Below, one piece after another: positions 27,892 through 35,869 of a stretch of 41,793 nt of DNA. Each line of letters starts with the position of its first letter. Within the stretch, counting starts at the first letter, position 1. Under the pieces are notes generated by a model. The model searched no databases and was not told the DNA's origin. It saw only the letters and a list, made by a program, of their open reading frames with translations. The stretch covers positions 1 through 41,793 of the forward strand of contig SSFI01000022.1 in the NCBI GenBank assembly GCA_008015325.1, in the 5' to 3' direction. Position numbers and translations under genes: made by a program. Origin of the DNA: Rheinheimera sp. (lineage in GTDB: Bacteria > Pseudomonadota > Gammaproteobacteria > Enterobacterales > Alteromonadaceae).

Positions 27892-28851
27892 ATGACCCAA
27901 CTGTTATCTGCCTCGACCGACACCACACTGGCTGCTGAATTACTCAGCGCCGGTGAGCTGGTCGCAGTACCAACAGAAACAGTCTATGGTCTGGCGGCTG
28001 ATGCCAGCAATCCGCAGGCTGTTGCCAAAATCTTCGCCGCCAAAGGTCGTCCCGCCAATCATCCGCTGATTGTACATATTGGCGATATCGCCAAACTCAG
28101 CGACTGGGCAAGGGATATTCCGCCGCAGGCTTTGCTGCTGGCCAAAGCGTTCTGGCCAGGCCCGCTGACACTGTTATTACACAGAGCCGGTGCGGTGAGC
28201 CCGGTCGTCACCGGCGGCAAAGACAGTATCGGCATCCGGATGCCGGCCCATCCGGTGTTGTTGACATTGCTGCAGCAGACCGGCCTCGCGGTCGCAGCAC
28301 CATCGGCCAATCCATATAAAAAATTAAGCCCAACCAGCGCTGCCCAGGTGATGGCCGGCTTAAACGGCCGCATCGCTGCTGTATTGGATGGCGGTGATTG
28401 CAGCGTAGGCCTTGAATCCACCATCCTGGATTTAACTTCGGACACGCCACAAGTATTACGCGCCGGCCCGATTAGTGCGCTGGAACTCGAAGCTGTGCTT
28501 GGCGTGCCGGTCAGTACACCGAAATCACACAATGTGGCAGTACCGGGTAATGTCAAAGCACATTACCAGCCAGGTAAACCACTGAAAATATTCCAAAAAG
28601 ATGAGCTGCTGGCCGCGTTACAACAACAGGCTGACGAAGTGATTTGTCTGTATCAAAGCACAGAGCTTGCAGATTTAAAGCTGCCACACAGCCGCCAGTT
28701 ACCGCAGGATAAAGCCGGTTACGCCCGCTTATTGTACCGGGCTTTGTTTGAAGCCGACGCGTTGCCGGGCCAGCAGATTTATCTGGAGCAACCACCACAA
28801 ACGCCGGAATGGGACGACGTCAACGACCGCCTACGCCGCGCCTGCAGCTAA
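27892..28851 (+). CDS. Threonylcarbamoyl-AMP synthase (Sua5 type)
   Basis: A 319-aa L-threonylcarbamoyladenylate synthase, which makes the intermediate for the t6A37 modification of ANN-decoding tRNAs from threonine, bicarbonate and ATP. Residues about 8-195 are the YrdC domain (VPTETVYGLAADA, AAKGRPANHPLIVHI, GIRMPAHP, APSANPYKKLSPT); residues about 205-319 are the Sua5 C-terminal domain, joined by VPGNVKAHYQPGKPL. That makes it the long Sua5/TsaC2 form rather than the short E. coli TsaC. AGGA at 27881-27884 supports the start. Confidence 0.92.
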   Translation: MTQLLSASTDTTLAAELLSAGELVAVPTETVYGLAADASNPQAVAKIFAAKGRPANHPLIVHIGDIAKLSDWARDIPPQALLLAKAFWPGPLTLLLHRAGAVSPVVTGGKDSIGIRMPAHPVLLTLLQQTGLAVAAPSANPYKKLSPTSAAQVMAGLNGRIAAVLDGGDCSVGLESTILDLTSDTPQVLRAGPISALELEAVLGVPVSTPKSHNVAVPGNVKAHYQPGKPLKIFQKDELLAALQQQADEVICLYQSTELADLKLPHSRQLPQDKAGYARLLYRALFEADALPGQQIYLEQPPQTPEWDDVNDRLRRACS

Positions 28852-28894
28852 GCCAGCCGACAGCAAGTTGTACCGCAAGCATCGCGTTGCAGGT

Positions 28895-28926
28895 ATCAAA
28901 AAACCGCCTGTTGGCGGTTTTTTGAT
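28895..28926. terminator. Bidirectional terminator
   Basis: The stem ATCAAAAAACCGCC pairs with GGCGGTTTTTTGAT around a TGTT loop, between the convergent Sua5-type and MscS-type genes. It touches the mscS stop codon. Confidence 0.92.
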
Positions 28927-29570
28927 TAACTGACAGACTTCAGCTTTTGCCGCTGTTTCAGCGCCAGCTCACGTTTTGCATGCCAACGCTCGGCCGATTT
29001 CACCAGCTGGGTTTTGCTGCTTTGCTGCTCTTTAACATACACAGGCCGCGACACAATCAGGTTATTCGGATACACCACTGATTCACCATCTTTAGTGCGC
29101 AGCGTGGTCGAGAACAGATTCACTTCTTCAATGGTGCCTTCAATCGCATTACTGCCATCGACGATTTTGACGGTGCGGCCCTGCGCAAACGCCGACTGCC
29201 CCAGCAGAATAAAAAACGCCGTGATGTTACTGAGTAAACTCCAGGCGGCGAATAACGCGACACCGACCACCGCTATCATTGACGAAGCCAGTACCAGCAA
29301 GCCTTTGATGTCGATACCCCAAATGATACTGAGCACCACTACCAGCAATAAAAACAGCAGGATATGGAACACCACCATAGCGCGGCGGTTCATTTCCTCT
29401 TTTAACATGGTCGCCGCGATAGTGCGGTAGATAAAAGGCGCGATACGCCGGCTCAGCACTGCATAGAGCAGCAATACAATGCCGGAGACGATCAGCTGGG
29501 CTATTTCCGGTTTGTAATGCTCGGTCAGCGTCTTGAGTTCAGTGATCCAATTCAGATTGGCGTCCATCAC
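28926..29570 (-). CDS. Small MscS-family mechanosensitive channel
   Basis: A 214-aa inner-membrane protein. Three hydrophobic helices (about 25-42, 66-85 and 90-122) lead into the MscS beta domain. Helix 3 and the following FFILLGQSAFAQGRTVKI, together with EGTIEEVNLFSTTLRTKDGESVVYPNN, are hallmark MscS sequences. The C-terminal alpha/beta cage is replaced by a short basic, charged tail, so this is a minimal form. The start is a GTG at 29570 with AAGGAG 10 bases upstream, or the next codon, an ATG. It is the last gene of the probable ycgL operon, 27 nt after ycgN. Confidence 0.88.
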   Translation of the reverse strand: MMDANLNWITELKTLTEHYKPEIAQLIVSGIVLLLYAVLSRRIAPFIYRTIAATMLKEEMNRRAMVVFHILLFLLLVVVLSIIWGIDIKGLLVLASSMIAVVGVALFAAWSLLSNITAFFILLGQSAFAQGRTVKIVDGSNAIEGTIEEVNLFSTTLRTKDGESVVYPNNLIVSRPVYVKEQQSSKTQLVKSAERWHAKRELALKQRQKLKSVS

Positions 29571-29597
29571 TTGGTGTAAGCTCCTTGATTCTGCTGG

Positions 29598-30098
29598 TTA
29601 GTCCAGGTCGTTCAGCGGCCAGGTCACAATATGATCTTCAAAATCATTGATATGCACCGCACGCTCGGAAATGGTTTTATTACGCACTGACATTTGTTTT
29701 TTATGCATCAGGCTTTTTTTGCCGCCGTTTAACAGCGGGTGCCAGCTGGGTAAACCACGGCCTTCCTGCAAACGACGGTAACTGCAGCTGGTTGGCATAA
29801 AAAAGATGTCTTTTAAGTTTTCTTTGGTCAGCTTGACGCAGTCCGGCACCAGCACGGTGCGCAGCTCATAGCAGTCACATTCACATTTATTGCTGTTCAG
29901 ATACTGACAAGCGATGTTGGTGAAATGCACGGTTTCGCCTTCGCGGATAAAGTCGGTCGGGCCTTCAGCCTGTTCGTCTTCATCGTCGATAAATTTATTC
30001 AGGCAACATTTGGCACAGCCGTCACAAACAGCCTCCCACTCTTCGTTGCTCATCTCCATCAGGGATTTAGTTTCCCAGAATTTTTCTGCAAGGCTCAT
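29598..30098 (-). CDS. ycgN: YcgN/UPF0260 cysteine-cluster protein
   Basis: A 166-aa protein of the UPF0260 family, a YkgJ-type cysteine-cluster fold thought to chelate zinc or iron; function is not established. The cysteine motif CDGCAKCCLNKF is near residues 25-36, followed by CQYLN, CECDCYEL, PDCVKL and SCSYRRLQEGRGLPSWHPL, all standard for the family. FWETKSLMEMSNEEWEAVCDGC is the usual N-terminus. It overlaps the ycgM-like gene by 4 nt (ATGA). Confidence 0.95.
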   Translation of the reverse strand: MSLAEKFWETKSLMEMSNEEWEAVCDGCAKCCLNKFIDDEDEQAEGPTDFIREGETVHFTNIACQYLNSNKCECDCYELRTVLVPDCVKLTKENLKDIFFMPTSCSYRRLQEGRGLPSWHPLLNGGKKSLMHKKQMSVRNKTISERAVHINDFEDHIVTWPLNDLD

Positions 30099-30790
30099 CC
30101 GCCGCTCCGCACGGCCAGTGCCGGGGTGTGACTCACCTGGCTCTGCACCGAAAAATAGTTATCTAACGTCAACTTCACCTGATCGCCGACTAACAAAGGC
30201 CCGACGCCCGCCGGGGTGCCAGTCAGCACGATGTCGCCCGGCTGCAGGCTGAACCAATAAGACATTTCACTGATCATTTGGGCGATACCGCGGATCATCA
30301 ATGCTGCGTCACCGCTCTGGCGCCGCTCACCATTGACATCGAGGCTAAATGTCAGCGCCTGCGCGTCCGCAATTTGCTGCGCCGGGACAAAACCAGCCAC
30401 CGGGCAAGCGCCGTCAAAACCTTTGGCAATGTCCCAGGGCCGGCCCAGTTTTTTGAGTTCCGCTTGTACGTCACGTAACGTCAGATCCAGCGCCAGGCTA
30501 TAACCCCAAACCGCCGTCAGCACCTGTTCTGGCGTCACAGCGCTTAATGGCTGACCGATTAACACTGCAATTTCAGTTTCGTTGTGCACTGCGCCGCGGT
30601 CCTGCGGGATGCTCAGGAGCGCACTGAAATGACGCAACGCTGTGGCAGGTTTTAAGAAAAACAGCGCATCCGGCGCGGTTTTACTGTTCATCTCGGCGAT
30701 ATGGTCCTGATAGTTTTGCCCGATACAGACCACTTTACCAACAGGTAAATCAATAGGTTGTCCGTGTAAGTCCTGGTGTTGATACTGCAT
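30095..30790 (-). CDS. Fumarylacetoacetate hydrolase-family protein (YcgM-like)
   Basis: A 231-aa single-domain FAH-fold enzyme, similar in size to E. coli YcgM. Metal-binding residues are in VHNETEIAVLIG (two Glu) and ALDLTLRDVQ (Asp), with CIGQNYQDHIAEM at the start and LQPGDIVLTGTPAGVGPL near the end. Family members hydrolyse or decarboxylate beta-diketo acids, for example acylpyruvates or oxaloacetate; the substrate is not determined here. GGAG at 30796-30799, five bases before the ATG at 30790, fixes the start; the longer open frame overlaps the transglycosylase gene. Confidence 0.88.
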   Translation of the reverse strand: MQYQHQDLHGQPIDLPVGKVVCIGQNYQDHIAEMNSKTAPDALFFLKPATALRHFSALLSIPQDRGAVHNETEIAVLIGQPLSAVTPEQVLTAVWGYSLALDLTLRDVQAELKKLGRPWDIAKGFDGACPVAGFVPAQQIADAQALTFSLDVNGERRQSGDAALMIRGIAQMISEMSYWFSLQPGDIVLTGTPAGVGPLLVGDQVKLTLDNYFSVQSQVSHTPALAVRSGG

Positions 30791-30800
30791 CAGAGCTCCG

Positions 30801-32003
30801 TCATCTCGCTGTTTTTTGCGTTGATTTAGCCGCTTTTTTATCTGCGGGTGTGGCGACAATTTCGTCGGCCAGATAACCAACACTGCTGACAAAATAATAA
30901 GACCGGTTCCAGTGCATCAGCACCTGATAATTCGGATAGGCCAGATAAGCGCGGCCGTCTTTATCATCCGGCATGACCACAGCGGCTTTGAGCGCCGACT
31001 TCGGCAATGCTGAACCATCCGCCAGTCGCACACCGAGTTTTTGCCATTGACTGAGCGGTAACTCACGTTCCTGCCACCACGCTAACCATTGTGCGCGGTC
31101 TTTACTGCCCTTCGGAATGACCCGGCTGTAATCAAAGTTTTTCGGTAAACGCACCTGGCGGCCCCAGCTCTGGCCGTTATGCCAGCCTTCGGTTCTCAGG
31201 TAACTGGCAATAGAAGCAAAAGCATCGCGTCTGTTCGTCCAGATATCTTTGTGACCATCGCCGTCGCCATCCTGCGCATATTTGATAAAAGCGCTTGGCA
31301 TAAACTGGGTATGGCCCATAGCGCCGGCCCAGGAGCCTTTCATATTGGCAAATTTGACATGGCCTTCACGCAGAATATCCAGCGCGAGGAAAAACTCACG
31401 GCGAAACATCTCTTCGCGTCGGCCTTCATAGGCCATAGTCGCCAAAGCCGAGGGCACTGAATAATTGCCGGTGATGCGGCCAAAGGCGCTTTCCAGGCCC
31501 CACAGTGCAACGATAAACCGCGCCGGCACGCCATATTGTGCACTGATGGGCGCGAGTTCCGCCTGATATTTCTGATAGGCATCACGCGCCATCTTGATGC
31601 GCTGGGCATTGACGCGTTTGGGTAAATAAGTATCTAAAGTTTCGACAAATTCCGGCTGGCCTTTGTCGGCTTTGACCACAGTGTGGTGAAATTTCAGGGT
31701 TGGAAATACTTCATCCAACAAGGCTTTTGGATAACCTGCAGCTTCAGCTTCCTGCCGTAACCCTTTGACGTACAACTGAAAACCGGCGGCGTTTTTTTCG
31801 CTGGCGTCAGGTTGGGCCGCTCCGGTGGTTTTTTTCGTAGCGGCTTTTACTGCAGCTGATTTATTGGCTGCAGGCTGACTGGCGGCAGCTTTATTTGCGA
31901 CGGCCGCTTTGTCTGCGACGGCAACACTGTCACTGGTTCCGGCATGACTACAGGCAGTCACAGCCCCGGCCAACAACACCATTAATATCATTCTGTTCAA
32001 CAA
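30801..32003 (-). CDS. Lytic murein transglycosylase, MltB family lipoprotein
   Basis: A 400-aa lipoprotein (lipobox VTAC, C18) that cleaves peptidoglycan between MurNAc and GlcNAc, forming 1,6-anhydroMurNAc. After the lipobox comes an Ala/Lys-rich low-complexity linker (about 20-70). The SLT_2/MltB catalytic domain follows: FIVALWGLESAFGRITGNY with catalytic E171, then GSWAGAMGHTQFMPSAFIKYAQDGDGDGHKDIW and SIASYLRTEGW. Translation probably starts at one of two adjacent TTG codons (32003 or 32000), because AAGGA lies 4-7 bases upstream; an ATG at 31991 has no ribosome-binding site. It sits between ycgL and the ycgM-like gene, where E. coli has no such gene. Confidence 0.9.
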   Translation of the reverse strand: MLNRMILMVLLAGAVTACSHAGTSDSVAVADKAAVANKAAASQPAANKSAAVKAATKKTTGAAQPDASEKNAAGFQLYVKGLRQEAEAAGYPKALLDEVFPTLKFHHTVVKADKGQPEFVETLDTYLPKRVNAQRIKMARDAYQKYQAELAPISAQYGVPARFIVALWGLESAFGRITGNYSVPSALATMAYEGRREEMFRREFFLALDILREGHVKFANMKGSWAGAMGHTQFMPSAFIKYAQDGDGDGHKDIWTNRRDAFASIASYLRTEGWHNGQSWGRQVRLPKNFDYSRVIPKGSKDRAQWLAWWQERELPLSQWQKLGVRLADGSALPKSALKAAVVMPDDKDGRAYLAYPNYQVLMHWNRSYYFVSSVGYLADEIVATPADKKAAKSTQKTAR

Positions 32004-32025
32004 CTAATCCTTTTTGAAAACAACA

Positions 32026-32310
32026 TCACTGGCGGTTCTGACTGTCCAGCCAGTTCTTATGTTCCTTTAACAAGTCTTCCGGTGGCGGTGGCAACTGCAG
32101 GTAGTAACCGTGATCAGTCAGCATTTGCCGGACTTTGACAAGGTCAGCGCCGGCTAATGTAGCGCGGCTGGTCAAATCCAGCACGGTCACCAACTGTGGC
32201 GTGCCAAAAGTAGCGAGTAAAGCCGGCGGTACCTGACTGAAATCGTCCCGGCGCAGCACATACAGGTAAGTTTCAGGTTTTTTGGGGCTCTTATAAATTG
32301 CGCTCAGCAT
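32026..32310 (-). CDS. ycgL: YcgL family protein
   Basis: A 94-aa protein of the YcgL (DUF709) family: MLSAIYKSPKKPETYLYVLRRDDFSQVP at the N-terminus and GYYLQLPPPPEDLLKEH near the end are diagnostic. It is a small alpha/beta protein of unknown role, usually found next to minC, as here. The ATG at 32310 fits the family N-terminus; the frame is open upstream but overlaps its likely promoter. It heads the minus-strand operon ycgL-transglycosylase-ycgM-ycgN-mscS. Confidence 0.93.
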   Translation of the reverse strand: MLSAIYKSPKKPETYLYVLRRDDFSQVPPALLATFGTPQLVTVLDLTSRATLAGADLVKVRQMLTDHGYYLQLPPPPEDLLKEHKNWLDSQNRQ

Positions 32311-32353
32311 GGCAGAAATTCTGTTCCGGGTAACTTGCCTAACAAAGGCGCAG

Positions 32354-32382
32354 ACTATACCATGAAGCGCTAAATCTGCGAA
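32354..32382 (-). promoter_or_regulatory. Predicted promoter of the ycgL operon
   Basis: On the minus strand TTCGCA (32377-32382), 17 bp, then TATAGT (32354-32359), ending 43 bp before the ycgL ATG. Confidence 0.45.
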
Positions 32383-32478
32383 CCGATGCCCGGCGGGTAA
32401 AACCGGAAAAACGTCGCTCCGGCGTTTGACGAAATTGGCGCGGACCACCCTTTTTCAACTTTTTTGCACATGGCTGTT

Positions 32479-33189
32479 ATGTCTGAACCAAGCATCGAAC
32501 TCAAAGGCAGTTTGTTTCCTTTATCCGTGTTGTATTGTCAGGATTTCTCTGTGGCGACGCTGCGACAGGAACTTGCCGGCAAACTGGCACAGGCGCCGGG
32601 CTTTTTTACGCAGGCACCTGTGGTCATCAGTGTCGAGAATTGCACACAAACCCCGGATTTTGCCGCCATCAAGCAGCTATTTTCTGAATTACAGCTGGTG
32701 TTAGTGGGCGTCTGTGGTGCAGATGCCAGCTTAAAAAAAGCCGCACATGCTGCAGGTCTCGCTTCGTTGCAACCACCTAAAGCAGGTAAAACCGCCGAAC
32801 CGGCTAAACCGGCAGCGGCTCCTGCACCTGCGGCACCAGTCGCACCAACGGTGATCAGCGCCGACAACAAGACCATCGACGGTAACATCCGCTCTGGTCA
32901 GCAAATTTTCGTCAAAGGTGCCGATTTAATCATTCGCGGCACTGTCGGTGCCGGTGCTGAAGTCATCGCCGATGGCAACATTCATATTTATGGTGCGCTG
33001 CGTGGTAAGGCGATTGCCGGCGCCGGCGGCGACGCCTCGAAAAAGATTTATTGTTACAATATGCAACCCGAGTTAATCTCGATTGCCGGTAACTATTGGT
33101 TAAGCGATACCCTGCAAGGTGACTACTGGGGGAAACCAGTCTGTATTGGCTTGCAGGACGGACAGTTAATGTTGGCAGAATTATTCTAA
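32479..33189 (+). CDS. minC: Septum-site determining protein MinC
   Basis: A 236-aa FtsZ inhibitor that, recruited by MinD, blocks division at the poles. Residues 1-100 are the N-terminal FtsZ-binding domain (IELKGSLFPLSVLYC), 105-127 an Ala/Pro/Lys linker, and 130-236 the C-terminal beta-helix (VRSGQQ-type motif IRSGQQIFVKGADLIIRGTVGAGAEVIADGNIHIYGALRGKAIAG). The ATG at 32479 gives the start MSEPSIELKG, matching E. coli in distance to IELKG; an ATG at 32470 and a TTG at 32464 are alternatives and none has a strong ribosome-binding site. Confidence 0.94.
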   Translation: MSEPSIELKGSLFPLSVLYCQDFSVATLRQELAGKLAQAPGFFTQAPVVISVENCTQTPDFAAIKQLFSELQLVLVGVCGADASLKKAAHAAGLASLQPPKAGKTAEPAKPAAAPAPAAPVAPTVISADNKTIDGNIRSGQQIFVKGADLIIRGTVGAGAEVIADGNIHIYGALRGKAIAGAGGDASKKIYCYNMQPELISIAGNYWLSDTLQGDYWGKPVCIGLQDGQLMLAELF

Positions 33190-33201
33190 GGACTTTGTGC
33201 T

Positions 33202-34011
33202 ATGGCAAAAATTATAGTGGTGACATCAGGTAAAGGCGGTGTCGGTAAAACCACAACCAGCGCGGCGATTGGTACTGGCCTGGCTCTGAAAGGTCACAAA
33301 ACCGTGATCGTCGATTTTGATATCGGCTTACGTAATCTGGACCTGATTATGGGCTGTGAACGTCGCGTTGTTTTTGATTTCGTCAACGTGATCAACGGTG
33401 AAGCCAACCTGAAACAGGCGTTAATTAAAGACAAACGTTTAGAAAATCTGTTTATTCTGCCGGCCTCACAAACCCGCGACAAAGACGCGTTGCACAAAGA
33501 AGGTGTCGAGCGCGTCCTGAATGAACTGTCTGATGAATTCGATTTTATAATCTGCGACTCACCAGCCGGTATTGAATCCGGTGCAATGATGGCACTGTAT
33601 TTCGCCGATGAAGCCATCGTCGTAACCAATCCTGAAGTGTCGTCAGTGCGCGATTCGGATCGCATCCTTGGCATGTTATCCAGCAAATCTCGCCGCGCTG
33701 AACAAGGCCTACCGGGTATCAAAGAACATTTATTGCTGACGCGTTACAATCCTGAGCGCGTACAAAAAGGTGAAATGTTAAGCGTCGATGATGTTAATGA
33801 CATTCTGGCCATCAAATTATTAGGCGTGATCCCGGAATCGCAGGCGGTGCTGAATGCATCGAACTCGGGCCAGCCAGTGATCCTTGATGCTGACAGCGAC
33901 GCCGGTCAGGCATACCTCGACACAGTGTCCCGTTTATTAGGCGAGGACGTCCCGTTCCGTTTCCTGAACGTGGAGAAAAAAGGTCTGTTTAAACGGATCT
34001 TCGGAGGTTAA
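33202..34011 (+). CDS. minD: Septum-site determining ATPase MinD
   Basis: A 269-aa ATPase that oscillates on the inner membrane, activates MinC and is released by MinE. The deviant Walker A is [16 protein letters not shown], with switch motifs [10 protein letters not shown] and [10 protein letters not shown]. The C-terminus GLFKRIFGG is the amphipathic membrane-targeting helix. AAGGA lies before the ATG, 12 nt after minC. Confidence 0.98.
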   Translation: MAKIIVVTSGKGGVGKTTTSAAIGTGLALKGHKTVIVDFDIGLRNLDLIMGCERRVVFDFVNVINGEANLKQALIKDKRLENLFILPASQTRDKDALHKEGVERVLNELSDEFDFIICDSPAGIESGAMMALYFADEAIVVTNPEVSSVRDSDRILGMLSSKSRRAEQGLPGIKEHLLLTRYNPERVQKGEMLSVDDVNDILAIKLLGVIPESQAVLNASNSGQPVILDADSDAGQAYLDTVSRLLGEDVPFRFLNVEKKGLFKRIFGG

Positions 34012-34013
34012 TC

Positions 34014-34277
34014 ATGTCGTTACTCGATTATTTCCGTTCCTCAAAGAAAAACACTGCTTCCACCGCAAAAGAACGGCTGCAGATCATCGTGGCGCACGAA
34101 CGCCGTCGCCGTACCAGCCCGGATTATTTACCGCAGCTGGAGCGTGACATTCTGGAAGTGATCCGCAAATACGTCGATATCGCGGATGATCAGGTGTCTG
34201 TGACCTTAGAGAAAAGCTCGGATGAGCTGTCTGTGCTGGAATTAAACGTGACTTTCCCGGAAGATAAACGCGGTTAA
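34014..34277 (+). CDS. minE: Cell division topological specificity factor MinE
   Basis: An 87-aa protein that stimulates MinD ATPase and confines MinCD to the poles. The N-terminal amphipathic membrane helix [10 protein letters not shown] is followed by the MinD-binding segment [15 protein letters not shown] and a C-terminal dimerisation domain ending LELNVTFPE. It begins 2 nt after minD, with GGAGG upstream. Confidence 0.98.
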   Translation: MSLLDYFRSSKKNTASTAKERLQIIVAHERRRRTSPDYLPQLERDILEVIRKYVDIADDQVSVTLEKSSDELSVLELNVTFPEDKRG

Positions 34278-34295
34278 CCGGTTTAGGAAAATACA

Positions 34296-34326
34296 AAAGG
34301 GCAGCTCAGGCTGCCCTTTGTTTTTT
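34296..34326. terminator. Terminator after minCDE
   Basis: The stem AAAGGGCAGC/GCTGCCCTTT (34296-34305 with 34310-34319) with a TCAG loop is followed by GTTTTTT. An A-rich left flank also allows termination of the convergent DUF4397 gene. Confidence 0.9.
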
Positions 34327-34343
34327 CCGCTGCAACATCCTGC

Positions 34344-35705
34344 TTAAGGATTAAAATCATCCAGCAGAATCAGCCCTGGTGCAGCACCCGCGATACCATC
34401 CCGCGCCACTGCGGTATAAATTTTGTTGCCTGCCAGTTCCAGCTGTACCGGCCCAATCGCGGCAGTTTTGCTGCCAGTCGGAGTCACGGTCACCACATAA
34501 CTACCCGGTTTTAAATTGACATAGCCAGTCTCAGCCATAAAAGGCACGTCTTTAAAGGCTGGAGTACTGTTGCTGATGTCGCGGCTGGCCGTGACATAAA
34601 TATCGACTTTGCCCGCCACAGTCGAAGCATGCGCTATCCGCACCTGCGCCGAAGTAGCCACACGGCGTGGCGTGTCAGCCAACACCCAAGGTTTGATGCT
34701 GTTACCAGCCAAGGAACCTGTCGCCAGCACGGTGGCGAAATTACCGGCCGCCAGGTTCAAATCCGCGTTGATCACCACGACAGAGTTGTCGGCATTGGCG
34801 GCGACTTTGACGTTATAGCTGTCCGGTGTCAGTTGCGCATAGCCGGTGAAATCAGGGAATTTCAGCGCTGTGATGGCTTTACTGTTATTCAGCAGCACAT
34901 CGACGGCGGGAGCATCCGCGACTGCATGCACCACTCTGACTGCAGAAGTGCTGTTGATGTCTTTAATATCACCGGTCGCACCGGTTGGGTCGACCGTCAA
35001 TAACGACACCGGTGATGGGCCGGCGAAGCGGTTGTCAATAGCAGCGACTTGCAGATTGGCACCAGCCGGAATAGCGATAGTACCGGAGTCAAACACGACA
35101 GTGGCCGGCGCACCGGCTGGCGTGATCCGGATGCGGTAATCACCCGCAGCCACGGACACAGCGCCGGTAAACTGCTTAAACGGCAAAGTCGCGGTGACTG
35201 TGCTGCTGCTCAGTGTGGCGGTTGGCGCAGTCAAATGCACATCGACAGTTGGCGCACCGGAGGCAGCATGCACCACTTGCAATAACGCATTGCCGGCAGT
35301 GGGGGCACTGTCCGCTGCATTGACTAACAATGCACTGAGAGTGCCATCTGCGACTTTACCCACCGCATAAGCACTATAAGTTTGACCGGCCGTAAATGTT
35401 AATGACGGCGTCAGCACTGGCGTGGTGCTGTTGTCCGGTAAAATCGCGCTGACCGCGAGGCCAAGACCAGTCGCAGGTACTTTGACCGCGCTGCTGGCTT
35501 TGCCAAAGGCAATATTACTGACATTAAAGGCGTCGCCGGAGGTGGCATTGACCGCTGGCGCGTCAACTGCGGCATGCACCAGTTTCAGGCTCACGGTCGG
35601 TGTGGCGACGACCGGTGTAGCCTCATCGTTGTCACTACTGCCACAACCGCTGAGCCCAAGAATCGCGCCTAAAGCCAATACTGTTAAAGAGTTTTTCCAT
35701 TGCAT
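34344..35705 (-). CDS. DUF4397 repeat lipoprotein
   Basis: A 453-aa protein with a lipoprotein signal (lipobox LSGC, C21; +2 residue G, so outer-membrane sorting is expected). The mature part holds four DUF4397-type repeats, each opened by a related strand: LKLVHAAVDAPAVNA, LQVVHAASGAPTVDVHL, VRVVHAVADAPAVDVLL and VRIAHASTVAGKVDIYV, each ending in a G-x-Y-x-V strand (GDYRIRITP, DSYNVKV, GSYVVTVTP). It is rich in Ala, Val and Thr and lacks an enzymatic motif, so a binding or structural role at the cell surface is a guess. It interrupts the minE-rnd adjacency known from E. coli. Confidence 0.88.
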   Translation of the reverse strand: MQWKNSLTVLALGAILGLSGCGSSDNDEATPVVATPTVSLKLVHAAVDAPAVNATSGDAFNVSNIAFGKASSAVKVPATGLGLAVSAILPDNSTTPVLTPSLTFTAGQTYSAYAVGKVADGTLSALLVNAADSAPTAGNALLQVVHAASGAPTVDVHLTAPTATLSSSTVTATLPFKQFTGAVSVAAGDYRIRITPAGAPATVVFDSGTIAIPAGANLQVAAIDNRFAGPSPVSLLTVDPTGATGDIKDINSTSAVRVVHAVADAPAVDVLLNNSKAITALKFPDFTGYAQLTPDSYNVKVAANADNSVVVINADLNLAAGNFATVLATGSLAGNSIKPWVLADTPRRVATSAQVRIAHASTVAGKVDIYVTASRDISNSTPAFKDVPFMAETGYVNLKPGSYVVTVTPTGSKTAAIGPVQLELAGNKIYTAVARDGIAGAAPGLILLDDFNP

Positions 35706-35822
35706 GTTTTAATCCTCTGTGGTGAAAACCAGACTGCTTACGCTTTGGCAATCAGCAGCAGATCAATAAAATTCATGCAATAAAATGAATGCGTTATCCG
35801 AAAAAATGCACTGAACCAAAAT

Positions 35823-35846
35823 AAAAAACGCCGCGTATACGCGGCG
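35823..35846 (-). terminator. Rho-independent terminator after rnd
   Basis: CGCCGCG/CGCGGCG (35829-35835 with 35840-35846) around TATA is followed on the minus strand by TTTTTTAT. Confidence 0.88.
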
Positions 35847-35869
35847 CTTTGTCGATGGATCAGCCGTAG

